From Flavobacterium sasangense DSM 21067 (GTDB lineage Bacteria > Bacteroidota > Bacteroidia > Flavobacteriales > Flavobacteriaceae): a stretch of DNA of 64,000 nucleotides. The position numbers were made by a program, and so were the translations under genes. Shown one piece after another: positions 43,299 through 52,699 of this stretch (its first letter is position 1; every line of letters starts with the position of its first letter). The notes under the pieces are model-generated. The model saw nothing but the letters and a program-made list of their open reading frames with translations. It was not told where the DNA came from and did no database searches. Location: contig NZ_JMLU01000007.1 in NCBI RefSeq assembly GCF_000686885.1, positions 62,001 to 126,000 of the forward strand, in the 5' to 3' direction.

Positions 43299-44549
43299 TT
43301 GATTGCAAAAAAACACATCCCAATAACGTTATTTACACTTGTTTTGTTGTGCGAACTTTATTTGCCTTCTTACAAGTTAAATTTTGCTATTCAGTTTGTT
43401 AGTTTAGTTACAGTCGTTTTTATTAGTAAGACTAGTATTTCTTTACGTTTTTTTAAAACAATTCTTCCTTTATTATCCATTTTTCTTGTTGGGTTTCTAG
43501 GATATTTACTAGATTTTTATCCGCTGTCTGCCACGATTAAAGATATTACTTATTTTTTAAAACCTATCGTTGTTCTGGTCTTAAGCTACGTCTTAATTAA
43601 GAAGCAAAACGATATGTTTCTTTTCTTAAAAGCAATTGTTTTTATTGCTGCTTTTACTGCTTTTTTACATTTATTTGGAATATTTATACTAGGAGATTTT
43701 AGATCTAATTCGATACATGAATTAAGAGGTGATTTTGGATTGGATAATTTCATTGAAATTTTTGCTTTATATATTCTTTTGTTTTTCAAACACTTTTTAG
43801 GTAAACCAATTGTAGAAGATAGAAGATGGTATTATGTATTGGTTGTAGTTTTTCTTTTATCGATTTATTTGTATTTTTCCAGAACTATGTTGGTAGCCTT
43901 CTTTTTAGTAGGTTTTTCAATGCTCGGGTATGCTAAAATTACGACAGGAACCTTAAAATTCATAGGATTTGCATTTTTATTGATTGGGTTATTATATGCT
44001 TATTTATTTTCAGTTAAAATTGACCGAAATGCCAAAGGAGTGGAAGCGTTTTTATACAAAATAAAGATTGCTCCAGAAGAAATTTTCGAAACAAAAATAG
44101 ATAGGGAAAATCATAAAGAGTTATGGGATCACTGGCGCGGGTATGAAGCTAAAAGAGCTCTTGAATTAATGAATGAAAATCCTACAAGTTATTTTTTTGG
44201 AACAGGTTATGGATCTTTAATTAATTTAAAATTTAAGGCGCCTGTAGGAGAGCAAGACATGAAGTATATTTCAAGAATACATAATGGCTATGTTTTTGTT
44301 TTGTATAAAACAGGTTTTGTAGGTTTGATTCTATACTTTATTTTTTTAATCAAATTATACTTAAAAATTTATACTAAAAAAAAATCAGAAGAGGCTTATT
44401 TTGTAGATAGAATTATTGTTAGTATTGGTGTTTTTTATGTTTTCACATCTTTGATTATTACTGGAATTTATATTCCTATTGATGCAGTAATTTTTATTCT
44501 TGGTGGATTGTTGAGTTTTGATACACTTTTGGTTAATAAAAAAACATAA
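43299..44549 (+). CDS. Wzy-type O-antigen polymerase
   Basis: A 416-residue membrane protein with about ten helices and a larger periplasmic loop in the second half (about 235-320) containing TGYGSLINL and SRIHNGYVFVLYKTG, features of the Wzy/WaaL group. Best taken as Wzy because a second, better WaaL-like gene lies at 46818; the two could be swapped. The start is a TTG (MIAKKHIP...) since no ATG lies near and the -7 box is just upstream. Confidence 0.7.
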   Translation: MIAKKHIPITLFTLVLLCELYLPSYKLNFAIQFVSLVTVVFISKTSISLRFFKTILPLLSIFLVGFLGYLLDFYPLSATIKDITYFLKPIVVLVLSYVLIKKQNDMFLFLKAIVFIAAFTAFLHLFGIFILGDFRSNSIHELRGDFGLDNFIEIFALYILLFFKHFLGKPIVEDRRWYYVLVVVFLLSIYLYFSRTMLVAFFLVGFSMLGYAKITTGTLKFIGFAFLLIGLLYAYLFSVKIDRNAKGVEAFLYKIKIAPEEIFETKIDRENHKELWDHWRGYEAKRALELMNENPTSYFFGTGYGSLINLKFKAPVGEQDMKYISRIHNGYVFVLYKTGFVGLILYFIFLIKLYLKIYTKKKSEEAYFVDRIIVSIGVFYVFTSLIITGIYIPIDAVIFILGGLLSFDTLLVNKKT

Positions 44550-44560
44550 TTTTTGAAATA

Positions 44561-45712
44561 ATGAAAAATGTACTTTTTGTTCATCAATCTGCTGAACTTT
44601 ATGGTTCAGATAGAACTTTGTTATTATTAATGAAACACATTAATAAGCAAAAATTTCATCCTATTGTTGTGTTGCCTAATGAAGGACCTTTGAAAATTGA
44701 ATTAGAAAAGGAAAAAATTGAGGTTCATATAGCCCCTGTTATAAAGTTACACAGAAAAATGTTTAAGCCTCAGAGTTTTATTGGATTTTTAAAACAATTA
44801 AAGCAAGGTTTTTCAATTTTAAATCATTTAAATGAAATACATCAGTTTGATTTGATTTATTCAAACACTTTGGCTGTTTTATTAGGGTTTATTTATGCAA
44901 GAAAAAAAGGCATGAAACATATTTGGCACGTTCATGAAATAGTAGAATCACCAAAAATAGTTTCAAAAGTTTTTAGATTTCTATTAAACAGAAAAAGTAA
45001 TTTTTTTACTATTTACAATTCAAACGCAACAGCTGATTTCTGGAACTCATTCAATAATGTTGTAAATTATAATAGTTTTTGTATTATTCATAATGGTTTA
45101 GAAATGCCTAAAGAAGACATTTCTTATGATGAAATTAATTTAATTAGAAGGGATTGTTTTAAAGTTAAAGAAGAAATTGTAATTGCTTTGGTTGGAAGAA
45201 TTAATAGACTAAAAGGGCATAAATTAGTATTAAATGCTATTGAAGGATTAGATAAAAAGCTATATAAAGTTTTATTTATTGGGTCATCAGTAGAAAATCA
45301 GGAATTTTATATTGATGATTTAAAAACAATAATAAAAGAAAAAAAACTTGATAATAACGTACTTTTTATACCATTTAATAATCAAATGGACAGAATTTGG
45401 AAAGCTGTTGACATAGCTGTTGTGCCATCAACAGAGCCTGAGTCTTTTGGATTAGTCGCAGTAGAGGCTATGTTAGCAAAAAAACCCGTGATCGCATCAA
45501 ATCATGGAGGTCTAACAGAAATAATTAAACATAAAGAGACAGGTTTTTTAATAGAACCAAACAATGTTAAGGAGTTGACTAATGCAATAGAGTTATTAGT
45601 TAATGATAAGCAATTGAGAACAGAAATGGGAGAACAAGGTTACTTAAGGGCCATTGAGGAATTCTCTATTCAAAAATATGTTTCTAAAATTGAAAAAGTC
45701 CTATTAGATTGA
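44561..45712 (+). CDS. Family 4 glycosyltransferase
   Basis: A 383-residue GT-B enzyme: N-terminal FVHQSAELYGSDRTLLLL, the middle IWHVHEIVE, IALVGRINRLKGHKL, and the donor-site EPESFGLVAVEAMLAKKPVIAS with the Glu-x7-Glu pattern, followed by TGFLIEP. It adds a nucleotide-sugar unit with retention. Specificity unknown. Eleven bases after the polymerase gene. Confidence 0.88.
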   Translation: MKNVLFVHQSAELYGSDRTLLLLMKHINKQKFHPIVVLPNEGPLKIELEKEKIEVHIAPVIKLHRKMFKPQSFIGFLKQLKQGFSILNHLNEIHQFDLIYSNTLAVLLGFIYARKKGMKHIWHVHEIVESPKIVSKVFRFLLNRKSNFFTIYNSNATADFWNSFNNVVNYNSFCIIHNGLEMPKEDISYDEINLIRRDCFKVKEEIVIALVGRINRLKGHKLVLNAIEGLDKKLYKVLFIGSSVENQEFYIDDLKTIIKEKKLDNNVLFIPFNNQMDRIWKAVDIAVVPSTEPESFGLVAVEAMLAKKPVIASNHGGLTEIIKHKETGFLIEPNNVKELTNAIELLVNDKQLRTEMGEQGYLRAIEEFSIQKYVSKIEKVLLD

Positions 45713-45741
45713 GGATTTAGAATTTAATACCTTAAAAGTTT

Positions 45742-45749
45742 TATATTTG
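45742..45749 (+). promoter_or_regulatory. -7 box inside the glycan operon
   Basis: TATATTTG, 21 bases before the ATG at 45770, suggesting an internal promoter for the downstream half. Confidence 0.45.
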
Positions 45750-45769
45750 CTTTTGTTAAAAAAATCTAA

Positions 45770-46876
45770 ATGAAAATTGGAGTTTTAGGAACGCGCGGAA
45801 TCCCTAATCACTATGGGGGTTTTGAGCAGTTTGCAGAATTTTTCGCCACTTATGCCGCAAGTCAAGGACATGAGGTGTATGTTTATAATTCCCATAGTCA
45901 TCCTTATCAAGAAAAGGAATTCAGAGGTGTGAATATTGTGCATTGCTATGATCCTGAAAATAAAATAGGAACTGTTGGTCAGTTTATTTATGACTTAAAT
46001 TGCATTAGAGACGCCAGAAAAAGAGATTTTGATATTATTCTTCAATTAGGCTATACCAGTAGCTCTGTGTGGTTTTCTTTACATCCAAAAAACGCTATTG
46101 TAATTACCAATATGGATGGTTTAGAATGGAAACGCACTAAATATTCAAAAAAAGTACAAAAAGCACTTCAAATAGCAGAACGGTTAGCGGTAAAAAAGAG
46201 CGATTATTTAATTGCAGATTCTATTGGAATTCAAAAATATATCAAGGAAAAGTATCAAAAAGAAAGCACTTATATTGCCTACGGCGCTCACAATTTTAAC
46301 AATCCCAATCCTGAAATTTTAAAAGAATATCAAGTCGAAAAAGAAAATTTCAACATGATTATGGCCCGTTTTGAGCCTGAAAATAACTTGGATATGGTGC
46401 TTGAAGGAGTTGCTATGGCAGAAGATAAAACACCAATTTTAGTAATTGGAAATCACAACACTAAATACGGAACTTATTTAAAAAATAAATTTGAAGCCTT
46501 TTCTCATATTCGATTTTTAGGAGCGGTTTATAATTTAGACCATTTGAATAATCTACGATATTATTCCAATCTGTACTTTCACGGGCACACCGTTGGAGGA
46601 ACCAATCCGTCATTACTAGAAGCTATGGCATCTAAGGCTTTAATTGCAGCTCATAACAACGATTTCAACAAAGGCGTATTAAAAGAAAATGCTTTTTATT
46701 TTACATCTGCCGAAGAGGTTAAAAAAATCTTAAATGCAATCAAAAAAAGTAATAACTTGCAGTTTGTAGAGAATAACTATAATGCAATAGCTTCAGCTTT
46801 TAATTGGGAGAAAATAAATGAACAATATTTACAGCTTTTTCAGCAATGTTTGGAAGGAACTTTTAGAGGAAAATAG
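45770..46876 (+). CDS. DUF1972-type glycosyltransferase
   Basis: A 368-residue GT-B enzyme whose N-terminus is the DUF1972 module (GVLGTRGIPNHYGGFEQFAE), found in rhamnosyl- and other transferases. The C-terminal donor half contains GHTVGGTNPSLLEAMASKALI. Given the dTDP-rhamnose genes in the locus, a rhamnosyltransferase is plausible but not shown. Its last 59 bases overlap the next gene in another frame. Confidence 0.85.
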   Translation: MKIGVLGTRGIPNHYGGFEQFAEFFATYAASQGHEVYVYNSHSHPYQEKEFRGVNIVHCYDPENKIGTVGQFIYDLNCIRDARKRDFDIILQLGYTSSSVWFSLHPKNAIVITNMDGLEWKRTKYSKKVQKALQIAERLAVKKSDYLIADSIGIQKYIKEKYQKESTYIAYGAHNFNNPNPEILKEYQVEKENFNMIMARFEPENNLDMVLEGVAMAEDKTPILVIGNHNTKYGTYLKNKFEAFSHIRFLGAVYNLDHLNNLRYYSNLYFHGHTVGGTNPSLLEAMASKALIAAHNNDFNKGVLKENAFYFTSAEEVKKILNAIKKSNNLQFVENNYNAIASAFNWEKINEQYLQLFQQCLEGTFRGK

Positions 46877-48152
46877 ACAAAACACAGCGTTTATTCCTTT
46901 TTTATTATTGTTAATTACTTTGCCAATTTCAATGGCAGTTAATAATATTTTATTAGGGGTCTTTTTTTTATCGTCGCTTTTATATGTAAGAAAAAATAAG
47001 TTCGTTTTGTCGGTTACTTTTTTGATTCCAATTCTGTTGTTTGTTTGGATGTGTGTTTCCTATTTTTGGTCTATCGACTTAAAAAGAACCCTTAGTGCTA
47101 TTCCAAAAGAAATCGCATTACTACTGCTTCCTATCGCTTTTATGTTAATTCCTACTTTTACTAAAGAGCAAAAAGATAAGATTTTAAAATATTACAGTTA
47201 CACAATGTTGATTTACGTTGTGTTCTTTTTAATTCGAGCTTTAATTCGGTTTTTAATAACCAAGGAGACAAGCGTTTTCTTTTATCACGGACCAGACAAT
47301 GAAACGGATACAGGATTAGTACCTAGATTATTAAATGCTATTCACGTTTCGGTATATGTTTCAATTGCATTCTTTTATTTTTTTATTAAAGAACACAAAA
47401 CAAAGTGGGAACAAGTTGCAAGTATCTTATTGTTTGTTTTTGTAATTCTTTTATCCTCTAAAAATATTATTTTAGTTTTAGTTTTATTAATTCTAATTCA
47501 GGTTTTTTTCTATTCAAAAATTGCTAATCGTCTTAGATTACGAAATCTTACCATTATATTAATTTTATTAGGGTTTATAGTATCTTTTAGTAAAATTAAA
47601 GAACGCTTTTTGGTTGAATTTAGAACTAATTCTGACAAAAGTATTTCACACAATGTAGCGCTAAATAAAAGCGAAGGAATCAACAACATTAGTATTGCTG
47701 ATGCTTGGACCAAAGAACAATTTCACCCATCGGATTATTTTCCTGGAACTGCTTTTCGAGTTTATCAATTTAGAATGTTTACTGAATTTTTAGAGGAAGA
47801 TGCTATTTTTTGGAAAGGATTTGGCCTTAATGCTTCCTTAAATAAATTATTAGAAAAGGAAAAACAGTATAATTTGTACTCGGGCTACGGAACTTTTAAT
47901 TTTCACAATCAGTATGTGCAAAATTTTGCTGAGTTAGGTGTAGTTGGATTCTTACTATTACTGATTATTTTGTACATAAACACAAAAAAAGCCTTTGGTA
48001 CTAAAGATTTTATGCATATTGCTTTTGCAGTTTTAATGATAAGCTTATTTTTGACAGAATCTTTCTTGTGGAGACAGCGAGGCGTTTTGTTTTTTATGTT
48101 ATTATATTGTCTTTTTAATGTAAAAACCAGAATAAAATTAGAAAAAGAATAA
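46818..48152 (+). CDS. O-antigen ligase family membrane protein (WaaL-like)
   Basis: A 444-residue protein with about 11-12 helices and a periplasmic loop (about 265-350). The loop includes [15 protein letters not shown] and a later [17 protein letters not shown], the His-containing pattern of WaaL/Wzy enzymes. It would attach polymer to lipid A core or act as polymerase. The start at 46818 overlaps the previous gene by 59 bases; the next Met (about residue 39) would remove most of the first helix, so the longer form is kept. Confidence 0.75.
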   Translation: MNNIYSFFSNVWKELLEENRQNTAFIPFLLLLITLPISMAVNNILLGVFFLSSLLYVRKNKFVLSVTFLIPILLFVWMCVSYFWSIDLKRTLSAIPKEIALLLLPIAFMLIPTFTKEQKDKILKYYSYTMLIYVVFFLIRALIRFLITKETSVFFYHGPDNETDTGLVPRLLNAIHVSVYVSIAFFYFFIKEHKTKWEQVASILLFVFVILLSSKNIILVLVLLILIQVFFYSKIANRLRLRNLTIILILLGFIVSFSKIKERFLVEFRTNSDKSISHNVALNKSEGINNISIADAWTKEQFHPSDYFPGTAFRVYQFRMFTEFLEEDAIFWKGFGLNASLNKLLEKEKQYNLYSGYGTFNFHNQYVQNFAELGVVGFLLLLIILYINTKKAFGTKDFMHIAFAVLMISLFLTESFLWRQRGVLFFMLLYCLFNVKTRIKLEKE

Positions 48153-48154
48153 AA

Positions 48155-49138
48155 ATGAAAAGAATATTAATAACAGGTGCGGCAGGTTTTCTTGGCTCTC
48201 ATCTTTGTGATCGATTTATAAAAGAAGGTTATTTTGTAATTGGAATGGATAATTTAATTACAGGAGATTTAAAAAATATTGAACATCTTTTTAAACTTCA
48301 AAATTTTGAGTTTTATCATCATGATATCACAAAATTTGTTCACGTTCCTGGTAAATTAGATTATATTTTACACTTTGCTTCTCCAGCTAGTCCAATTGAT
48401 TATTTAAAAATTCCAATTCAAACCCTAAAAGTTGGTTCTCTAGGAACGCATAATTTATTAGGTTTGGCTCGTGTAAAAAAAGCAAGAATTTTAATTGCTT
48501 CCACATCTGAAGTTTACGGAGATCCATTGGTTCATCCACAAACAGAAGAATATTATGGAAATGTAAACACCATTGGACCTCGTGGCGTTTATGACGAAGC
48601 CAAACGTTTTCAAGAATCGATAACTATGGCTTATCATACTTTTCATGGTGTAGAAACTAGAATCGTTAGAATTTTTAATACTTATGGACCAAGAATGCGA
48701 TTAAACGATGGTCGTGTAATTCCAGCTTTTATTGGACAAGCATTGCGTGGTGAAGATTTAACTATTTTTGGCGATGGAAGTCAAACGCGTTCTTTTTGTT
48801 ATGTGGATGACCAAGTTGAAGGTATTTTCAGATTATTACATTCTGATTATCATTTACCTGTAAATATTGGGAATCCTGATGAAATCACTATTAAAGATTT
48901 TGCAGAAGAAATTATCAAACTTACAGGTACAAATCAAAAAGTAGTATATCATCCATTGCCAGTTAACGACCCGATGCAAAGACAACCTGATACTACAAAA
49001 GCAAAAGAAATTTTAGGTTGGGAAGCAAAAGTTTCAAGATCCGAAGGCATGAAAATTACGTATGATTATTTTAAGACCTTGTCAACAGAAGAATTATTAA
49101 AAGAAGAACACAAAGATTTTACAAAATTCATTCACTAA
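48155..49138 (+). CDS. UDP-glucuronate decarboxylase-like SDR enzyme
   Basis: A 327-residue extended SDR protein: [13 protein letters not shown], the [12 protein letters not shown] stretch, [22 protein letters not shown], and the catalytic YDEAKRFQE, as in UDP-xylose synthases (UXS). The Pro-Arg before the catalytic Tyr ([11 protein letters not shown]) is common in Bacteroidetes members. Expected product is UDP-xylose, or a closely related UDP-sugar if it is a divergent epimerase. Two bases after the ligase-like gene. Confidence 0.82.
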   Translation: MKRILITGAAGFLGSHLCDRFIKEGYFVIGMDNLITGDLKNIEHLFKLQNFEFYHHDITKFVHVPGKLDYILHFASPASPIDYLKIPIQTLKVGSLGTHNLLGLARVKKARILIASTSEVYGDPLVHPQTEEYYGNVNTIGPRGVYDEAKRFQESITMAYHTFHGVETRIVRIFNTYGPRMRLNDGRVIPAFIGQALRGEDLTIFGDGSQTRSFCYVDDQVEGIFRLLHSDYHLPVNIGNPDEITIKDFAEEIIKLTGTNQKVVYHPLPVNDPMQRQPDTTKAKEILGWEAKVSRSEGMKITYDYFKTLSTEELLKEEHKDFTKFIH

Positions 49139-50491
49139 TTGAAAAATAAAACCGGAAGATACTCAGTCTATATTAGGCCCATAATAATATTTTTAGATTT
49201 AGTTATTGTAAATCTATTGGTATTATTGTGTATGCGTTCGGCTATGAGTAATTTTGGTTATCACTCAATTCTAACCGTGTTTTGGCTAATAATATCTTAT
49301 TATTCAGGATATTATGAGGTTTATCGCTTTACTAAAGGAATTGAAATTTTTGGAAAATTATTAAAGCAGTTTTTCTTTATAAGCTTAATTACTTTTGCTT
49401 ATGTTGGATACAAATATAAATATGTAACAACAGAAGAAGTTGGACGATATATCCTTTGGTCGTTTCTTTTAGTCGGGTTATTGAAATTTTCAATTTTTAT
49501 TTTACTCAAAAAGTATCGCCTTTTATATGGTGGAAATCATAGGAACGTAATCATAGTTGGACATGGTAAGAGTGTTGATGAACTAAAGGATTTTTTTACC
49601 AACAATCCGGATTATGGATACAATCTTGTCCATATTTTTGATTTAAAAGGAAATAAGAAAACTGAACTTTTAGAGAGTAATGACTACGTAATTACTCATA
49701 AAATAGATGAAATATACGCCTCTATTAATACCCTTACAAATAGGGAAATTGATAATTTAATTCATTTTGCAGATAACAATTTAAAAACGATTAAATTTTT
49801 ACCAGATAGTAAAAATACTTTTTTAAGAAATTTAGCGGTCGAATATTACGATTATATCCCAATTATCTCGTTAAGAACAATACCATTAGACAAAGAAGTA
49901 AATAAACGATTAAAAAGAGTATTTGATGTTGTTTTTTCTTTGTTAATTATTATTGGACTACTATCATGGTTGACACCTTTGATAGCCTTGTTGATTTTAT
50001 TTGAATCAAAAGGACCAATATTTTTTAAACAAAAACGAAATGGATTAAACTACGAAGAATTTTATTGTTATAAATTTCGTTCGATGCATTTGAACCCTAT
50101 CGCAGATGTTGAACAAGTTCAAAAAAACGATCCAAGAATTACTAAAATAGGTAAGTTTATTCGTAAAACAAGTATTGATGAACTACCTCAGTTTTTTAAT
50201 GTTTTATTAGGAGACATGTCGGTTGTTGGACCAAGACCTCACATGGTAAGCCATACAGAAATGTATGCTAAAACTGTAGATAAATTTATGGTGCGACATT
50301 TCATTAAACCTGGGATTACAGGTTTAGCACAAACCAATGGATTTAGAGGAGAGGTAGAAACAGAAAAAGACATCATTAACAGAGTTAAATATGATATTTT
50401 CTATCTAGAAAACTGGTCTATTTTGTTAGATATTAAAATTATTTTTGCAACAGTAGTAAACGCCATTAAAGGAGAGAAAAAAGCTTACTAA
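49139..50491 (+). CDS. WbaP/WcaJ-type undecaprenyl-phosphate sugar phosphotransferase
   Basis: A 450-residue polyprenyl glycosylphosphotransferase: four N-terminal helices (15-125), a CoA-binding-like Rossmann region (about 135-245), a fifth helix and the C-terminal catalytic domain (about 258-450). That domain has KRVFDVVFS, FFKQKRNGLNYEEF, YKFRSMH, KFIRKTSIDELPQFFNVLLGDMSVVGPRPHM. It starts repeat-unit assembly by moving hexose-1-phosphate onto undecaprenyl phosphate. Start is a TTG directly after the preceding TAA; no ATG is nearby. It overlaps the next gene by one base. Confidence 0.92.
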   Translation: MKNKTGRYSVYIRPIIIFLDLVIVNLLVLLCMRSAMSNFGYHSILTVFWLIISYYSGYYEVYRFTKGIEIFGKLLKQFFFISLITFAYVGYKYKYVTTEEVGRYILWSFLLVGLLKFSIFILLKKYRLLYGGNHRNVIIVGHGKSVDELKDFFTNNPDYGYNLVHIFDLKGNKKTELLESNDYVITHKIDEIYASINTLTNREIDNLIHFADNNLKTIKFLPDSKNTFLRNLAVEYYDYIPIISLRTIPLDKEVNKRLKRVFDVVFSLLIIIGLLSWLTPLIALLILFESKGPIFFKQKRNGLNYEEFYCYKFRSMHLNPIADVEQVQKNDPRITKIGKFIRKTSIDELPQFFNVLLGDMSVVGPRPHMVSHTEMYAKTVDKFMVRHFIKPGITGLAQTNGFRGEVETEKDIINRVKYDIFYLENWSILLDIKIIFATVVNAIKGEKKAY

Positions 50492-51246
50492 TGAATGATG
50501 CTTTAGTTTCCATAATTACACCTTCCTATAATTCTGCAAAATTTATTGCCGAAACCATTCAATCAGTACAAAATCAAACCTATTCAAACTGGGAAATGAT
50601 TATCGTAGATGATGGTTCGTCTGATGAAACGGAAAATGTAGTTTTATCGATACTCCAAAAGGATAATCGCATCCAATTTTATAAGTTAAGTCAAAATTTA
50701 GGACCAGCAGTAGCTCGAAATACAGGAATTGAAAAAGCGTCTGGAGATTATATGACGTTTATTGATGCCGATGATATTTGGTTCCCAACCTTCATAGAAA
50801 ACAACATCAAAACCATTCAAGAAACCGGAATTCCATTCGTATTTTCATCTTACAGAAGAGCCAATGAACAATTAGAATTTGTCTATTCTGATTTTATTGT
50901 ACCACAGAAAGTTTCGTATACCGATATTTTAAAATCCAATTCCATAAGTTGTTTAACGGCATTTTTGGATATTAAAAAGTTAGGTAAAAAATATATGCCA
51001 CTCATCCGAAAACGTCAAGATATGGGATTGTGGTTGAACTATTTAAAAGTAATTCCTTTCGCACACGGAATCCAAGAAACGCAAGCGATTTACCGAATCA
51101 GAGAAAATTCGCTTTCCAGAAAAAAATCGGATTTAATTAAATACCAATGGCAATTTTATAGAGAAGTTGAAAAGCTCAATATTTTCCAATCCGCATATTA
51201 TATGTTACATTGGATGTATCGCGGTTTTATGAAGTATAGAAATTAG
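50491..51246 (+). CDS. Family 2 glycosyltransferase
   Basis: A 251-residue soluble GT-A enzyme: SIITPSYNSAKFI, IIVDDGSSDETENVV, LGPAVARNTGIEKASGDYMTFIDADDIWFP with the DxD metal site. Last plus-strand gene of the glycan locus; translation coupled to the initiating transferase by a TAATG overlap. Donor and acceptor unknown. Confidence 0.9.
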   Translation: MNDALVSIITPSYNSAKFIAETIQSVQNQTYSNWEMIIVDDGSSDETENVVLSILQKDNRIQFYKLSQNLGPAVARNTGIEKASGDYMTFIDADDIWFPTFIENNIKTIQETGIPFVFSSYRRANEQLEFVYSDFIVPQKVSYTDILKSNSISCLTAFLDIKKLGKKYMPLIRKRQDMGLWLNYLKVIPFAHGIQETQAIYRIRENSLSRKKSDLIKYQWQFYREVEKLNIFQSAYYMLHWMYRGFMKYRN

Positions 51247-51270
51247 TTTTCGACTTCGCTCAAACTGACA
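51247..51270 (+). repeat. Dispersed CTTCGAC...GCTCA...TGACA intergenic element, copy 2
   Basis: ttttcgacttcgctcaaact followed by gaca, directly after the stop of the transferase gene. It shares the cttcgac, gctca and tgaca blocks and spacing with the copy at 3624-3648. It lies between convergent genes. Confidence 0.5.
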
Positions 51271-51276
51271 AATGAA

Positions 51277-52605
51277 CTATAAATTTGATTGAAATTGCTT
51301 CAATTTTCCTCTTTTTGTGCGTTCCAAAACTTCTTTTCTATTGTAAGTGAAATGCAATCCAGGTTCTAAATATTTGGCAATCGCTTTTTCAATTTCCTGA
51401 ATTTGTTCCGAAGTCAATTCTACCGAACTCACATAATCAATTTCAAAACTATCCAATTTCGTTTGACGCACAATGAATTCTTTTACGTTTCCATCGTCTT
51501 CAATAATGCTTTTAGTTACGTAGTAAAATGTTAATCCAGGCGATTTTTTCCCGCTTGGTAAAAGTGCTACATCGCTGGTTCTTCCAATTAATTTTTTAAG
51601 GATTGGTTTTTTCAATGTGCTTTTTTCATCCAAAATTCCCACATCACCAATTTCATAACGAATAAACGGATGCGCTTTATTGTACAACGAAGTAATTACC
51701 ACTTTTCCTTCTTTTCCATATGGAACCGGTTGATTATTTTCATCTAAAATTTCCACAAATAAGGTTTCTGAATTCACTTGCCATTCGTCTTTTGGATTTT
51801 GAAAAGCAATCAAATCCAACTCCGAAGCACCATATTCATTTACAACGGGAATTCCCAAATGTTTTTCAAGCAAGATTTTGTCTTCTTCAAACAACATTTC
51901 CGAAGTCACCATACAAACTTTCAACGTCGGACAAACATCGGTTAAAATGATATTTCGTGCTTGTAAATATTTTCCAAAAAGCACAATCGAACTCGTGTAA
52001 CCATTGATGTAATCAAACTTTTTCGTTTTAAAATGTTCCAAAACACCATCTAAAACTTTGTCCGATAAATCAAAAATTGGGAAACGATATCTTTTGCTTA
52101 AAAAGTCTTTCAAACGTTCTTTTCTGTACCCAATAAAATCCAACGGAATTCCATAAAAACGCGCTTGATACGACGAATTAAAATCAACACCATACCAACC
52201 AAAACGATGAATAATCGAAGCCCAAGTAATAGCATGCGCTTCTTTATCCTTAGCAAAAACAAATGGATCACCACTCGAACCCGAAGTTTTATTCACGAAA
52301 ACAGTTTTCTCAGTATAACCTTTGGAAAGTCTATCTTTTAATGGTTTTTGTAAATCTTTTTTGGTCAGAACGGGTAAATCATCCCAATTCTTAAATGAAT
52401 TTTTCCCAACTAAATTTTGATAAAAAGCATTGTTTTTCAAATGAAATTCTACAATTTCTCGCTTTTTAGTTTCGAGATAATTGGGATAATCTGCCTCTGA
52501 AATTTGTAGAATTTTCTCAAAATCAGCCTGAGCTTTCACAATCGGAAAACCGCTTAATTTTAAAGAAAGATGAAACAAGTTGAACATTCGTTGGAATTTA
52601 TCCAA
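51277..52605 (-). CDS. CapK/phenylacetate-CoA ligase-like adenylating enzyme
   Basis: A 442-residue ANL-superfamily protein of the PaaK/CapK group: ATP-binding loop FVNKTSGSSGDPFVF (about 100-114), VNEYGASELDLIAF, and the RYEIGDVGIL and GRTSDV motifs. CapK relatives commonly sit in capsule loci, and no other phenylacetate degradation gene is nearby except the PaaE-like reductase at 61 kb. A role in activating an acyl group for glycan decoration is inferred from position. The 5' leader on this strand is purine-only for 32 bases. Confidence 0.8.
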   Translation of the reverse strand: MDKFQRMFNLFHLSLKLSGFPIVKAQADFEKILQISEADYPNYLETKKREIVEFHLKNNAFYQNLVGKNSFKNWDDLPVLTKKDLQKPLKDRLSKGYTEKTVFVNKTSGSSGDPFVFAKDKEAHAITWASIIHRFGWYGVDFNSSYQARFYGIPLDFIGYRKERLKDFLSKRYRFPIFDLSDKVLDGVLEHFKTKKFDYINGYTSSIVLFGKYLQARNIILTDVCPTLKVCMVTSEMLFEEDKILLEKHLGIPVVNEYGASELDLIAFQNPKDEWQVNSETLFVEILDENNQPVPYGKEGKVVITSLYNKAHPFIRYEIGDVGILDEKSTLKKPILKKLIGRTSDVALLPSGKKSPGLTFYYVTKSIIEDDGNVKEFIVRQTKLDSFEIDYVSSVELTSEQIQEIEKAIAKYLEPGLHFTYNRKEVLERTKRGKLKQFQSNL

Positions 52606-52626
52606 AAGTAATAAATCTGAAAATAA

Positions 52627-52658
52627 TCTTTCTTCTTTTTTCTTTTTTCTTTCTTCTT
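52627..52658. repeat. Uninterrupted 32-base polypyrimidine tract
   Basis: Only C and T on the plus strand, between the divergent CapK-like gene and purD. It lies upstream of the purD -7 box and in the leader region of the CapK-like gene, where it reads as purines. Confidence 0.8.
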
Positions 52659-52667
52659 AAGAAATAG

Positions 52668-52675
52668 TACTTTTG
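52668..52675 (+). promoter_or_regulatory. -7 box of purD
   Basis: TACTTTTG, 24 bases before the purD ATG at 52700. It overlaps a TTG at 52673 that would otherwise be a longer in-frame start, so that start is excluded. Confidence 0.6.
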
Positions 52676-52699
52676 CCAAACAACATAACAACACACAAA

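Noticed and set aside
26457..52605. Whole glycan locus as recently acquired mobile DNA
   Set aside because: Such loci are often exchanged, but I see no insertion sequences, flanking direct repeats or tRNA junction, and cannot measure composition shift reliably by eye.
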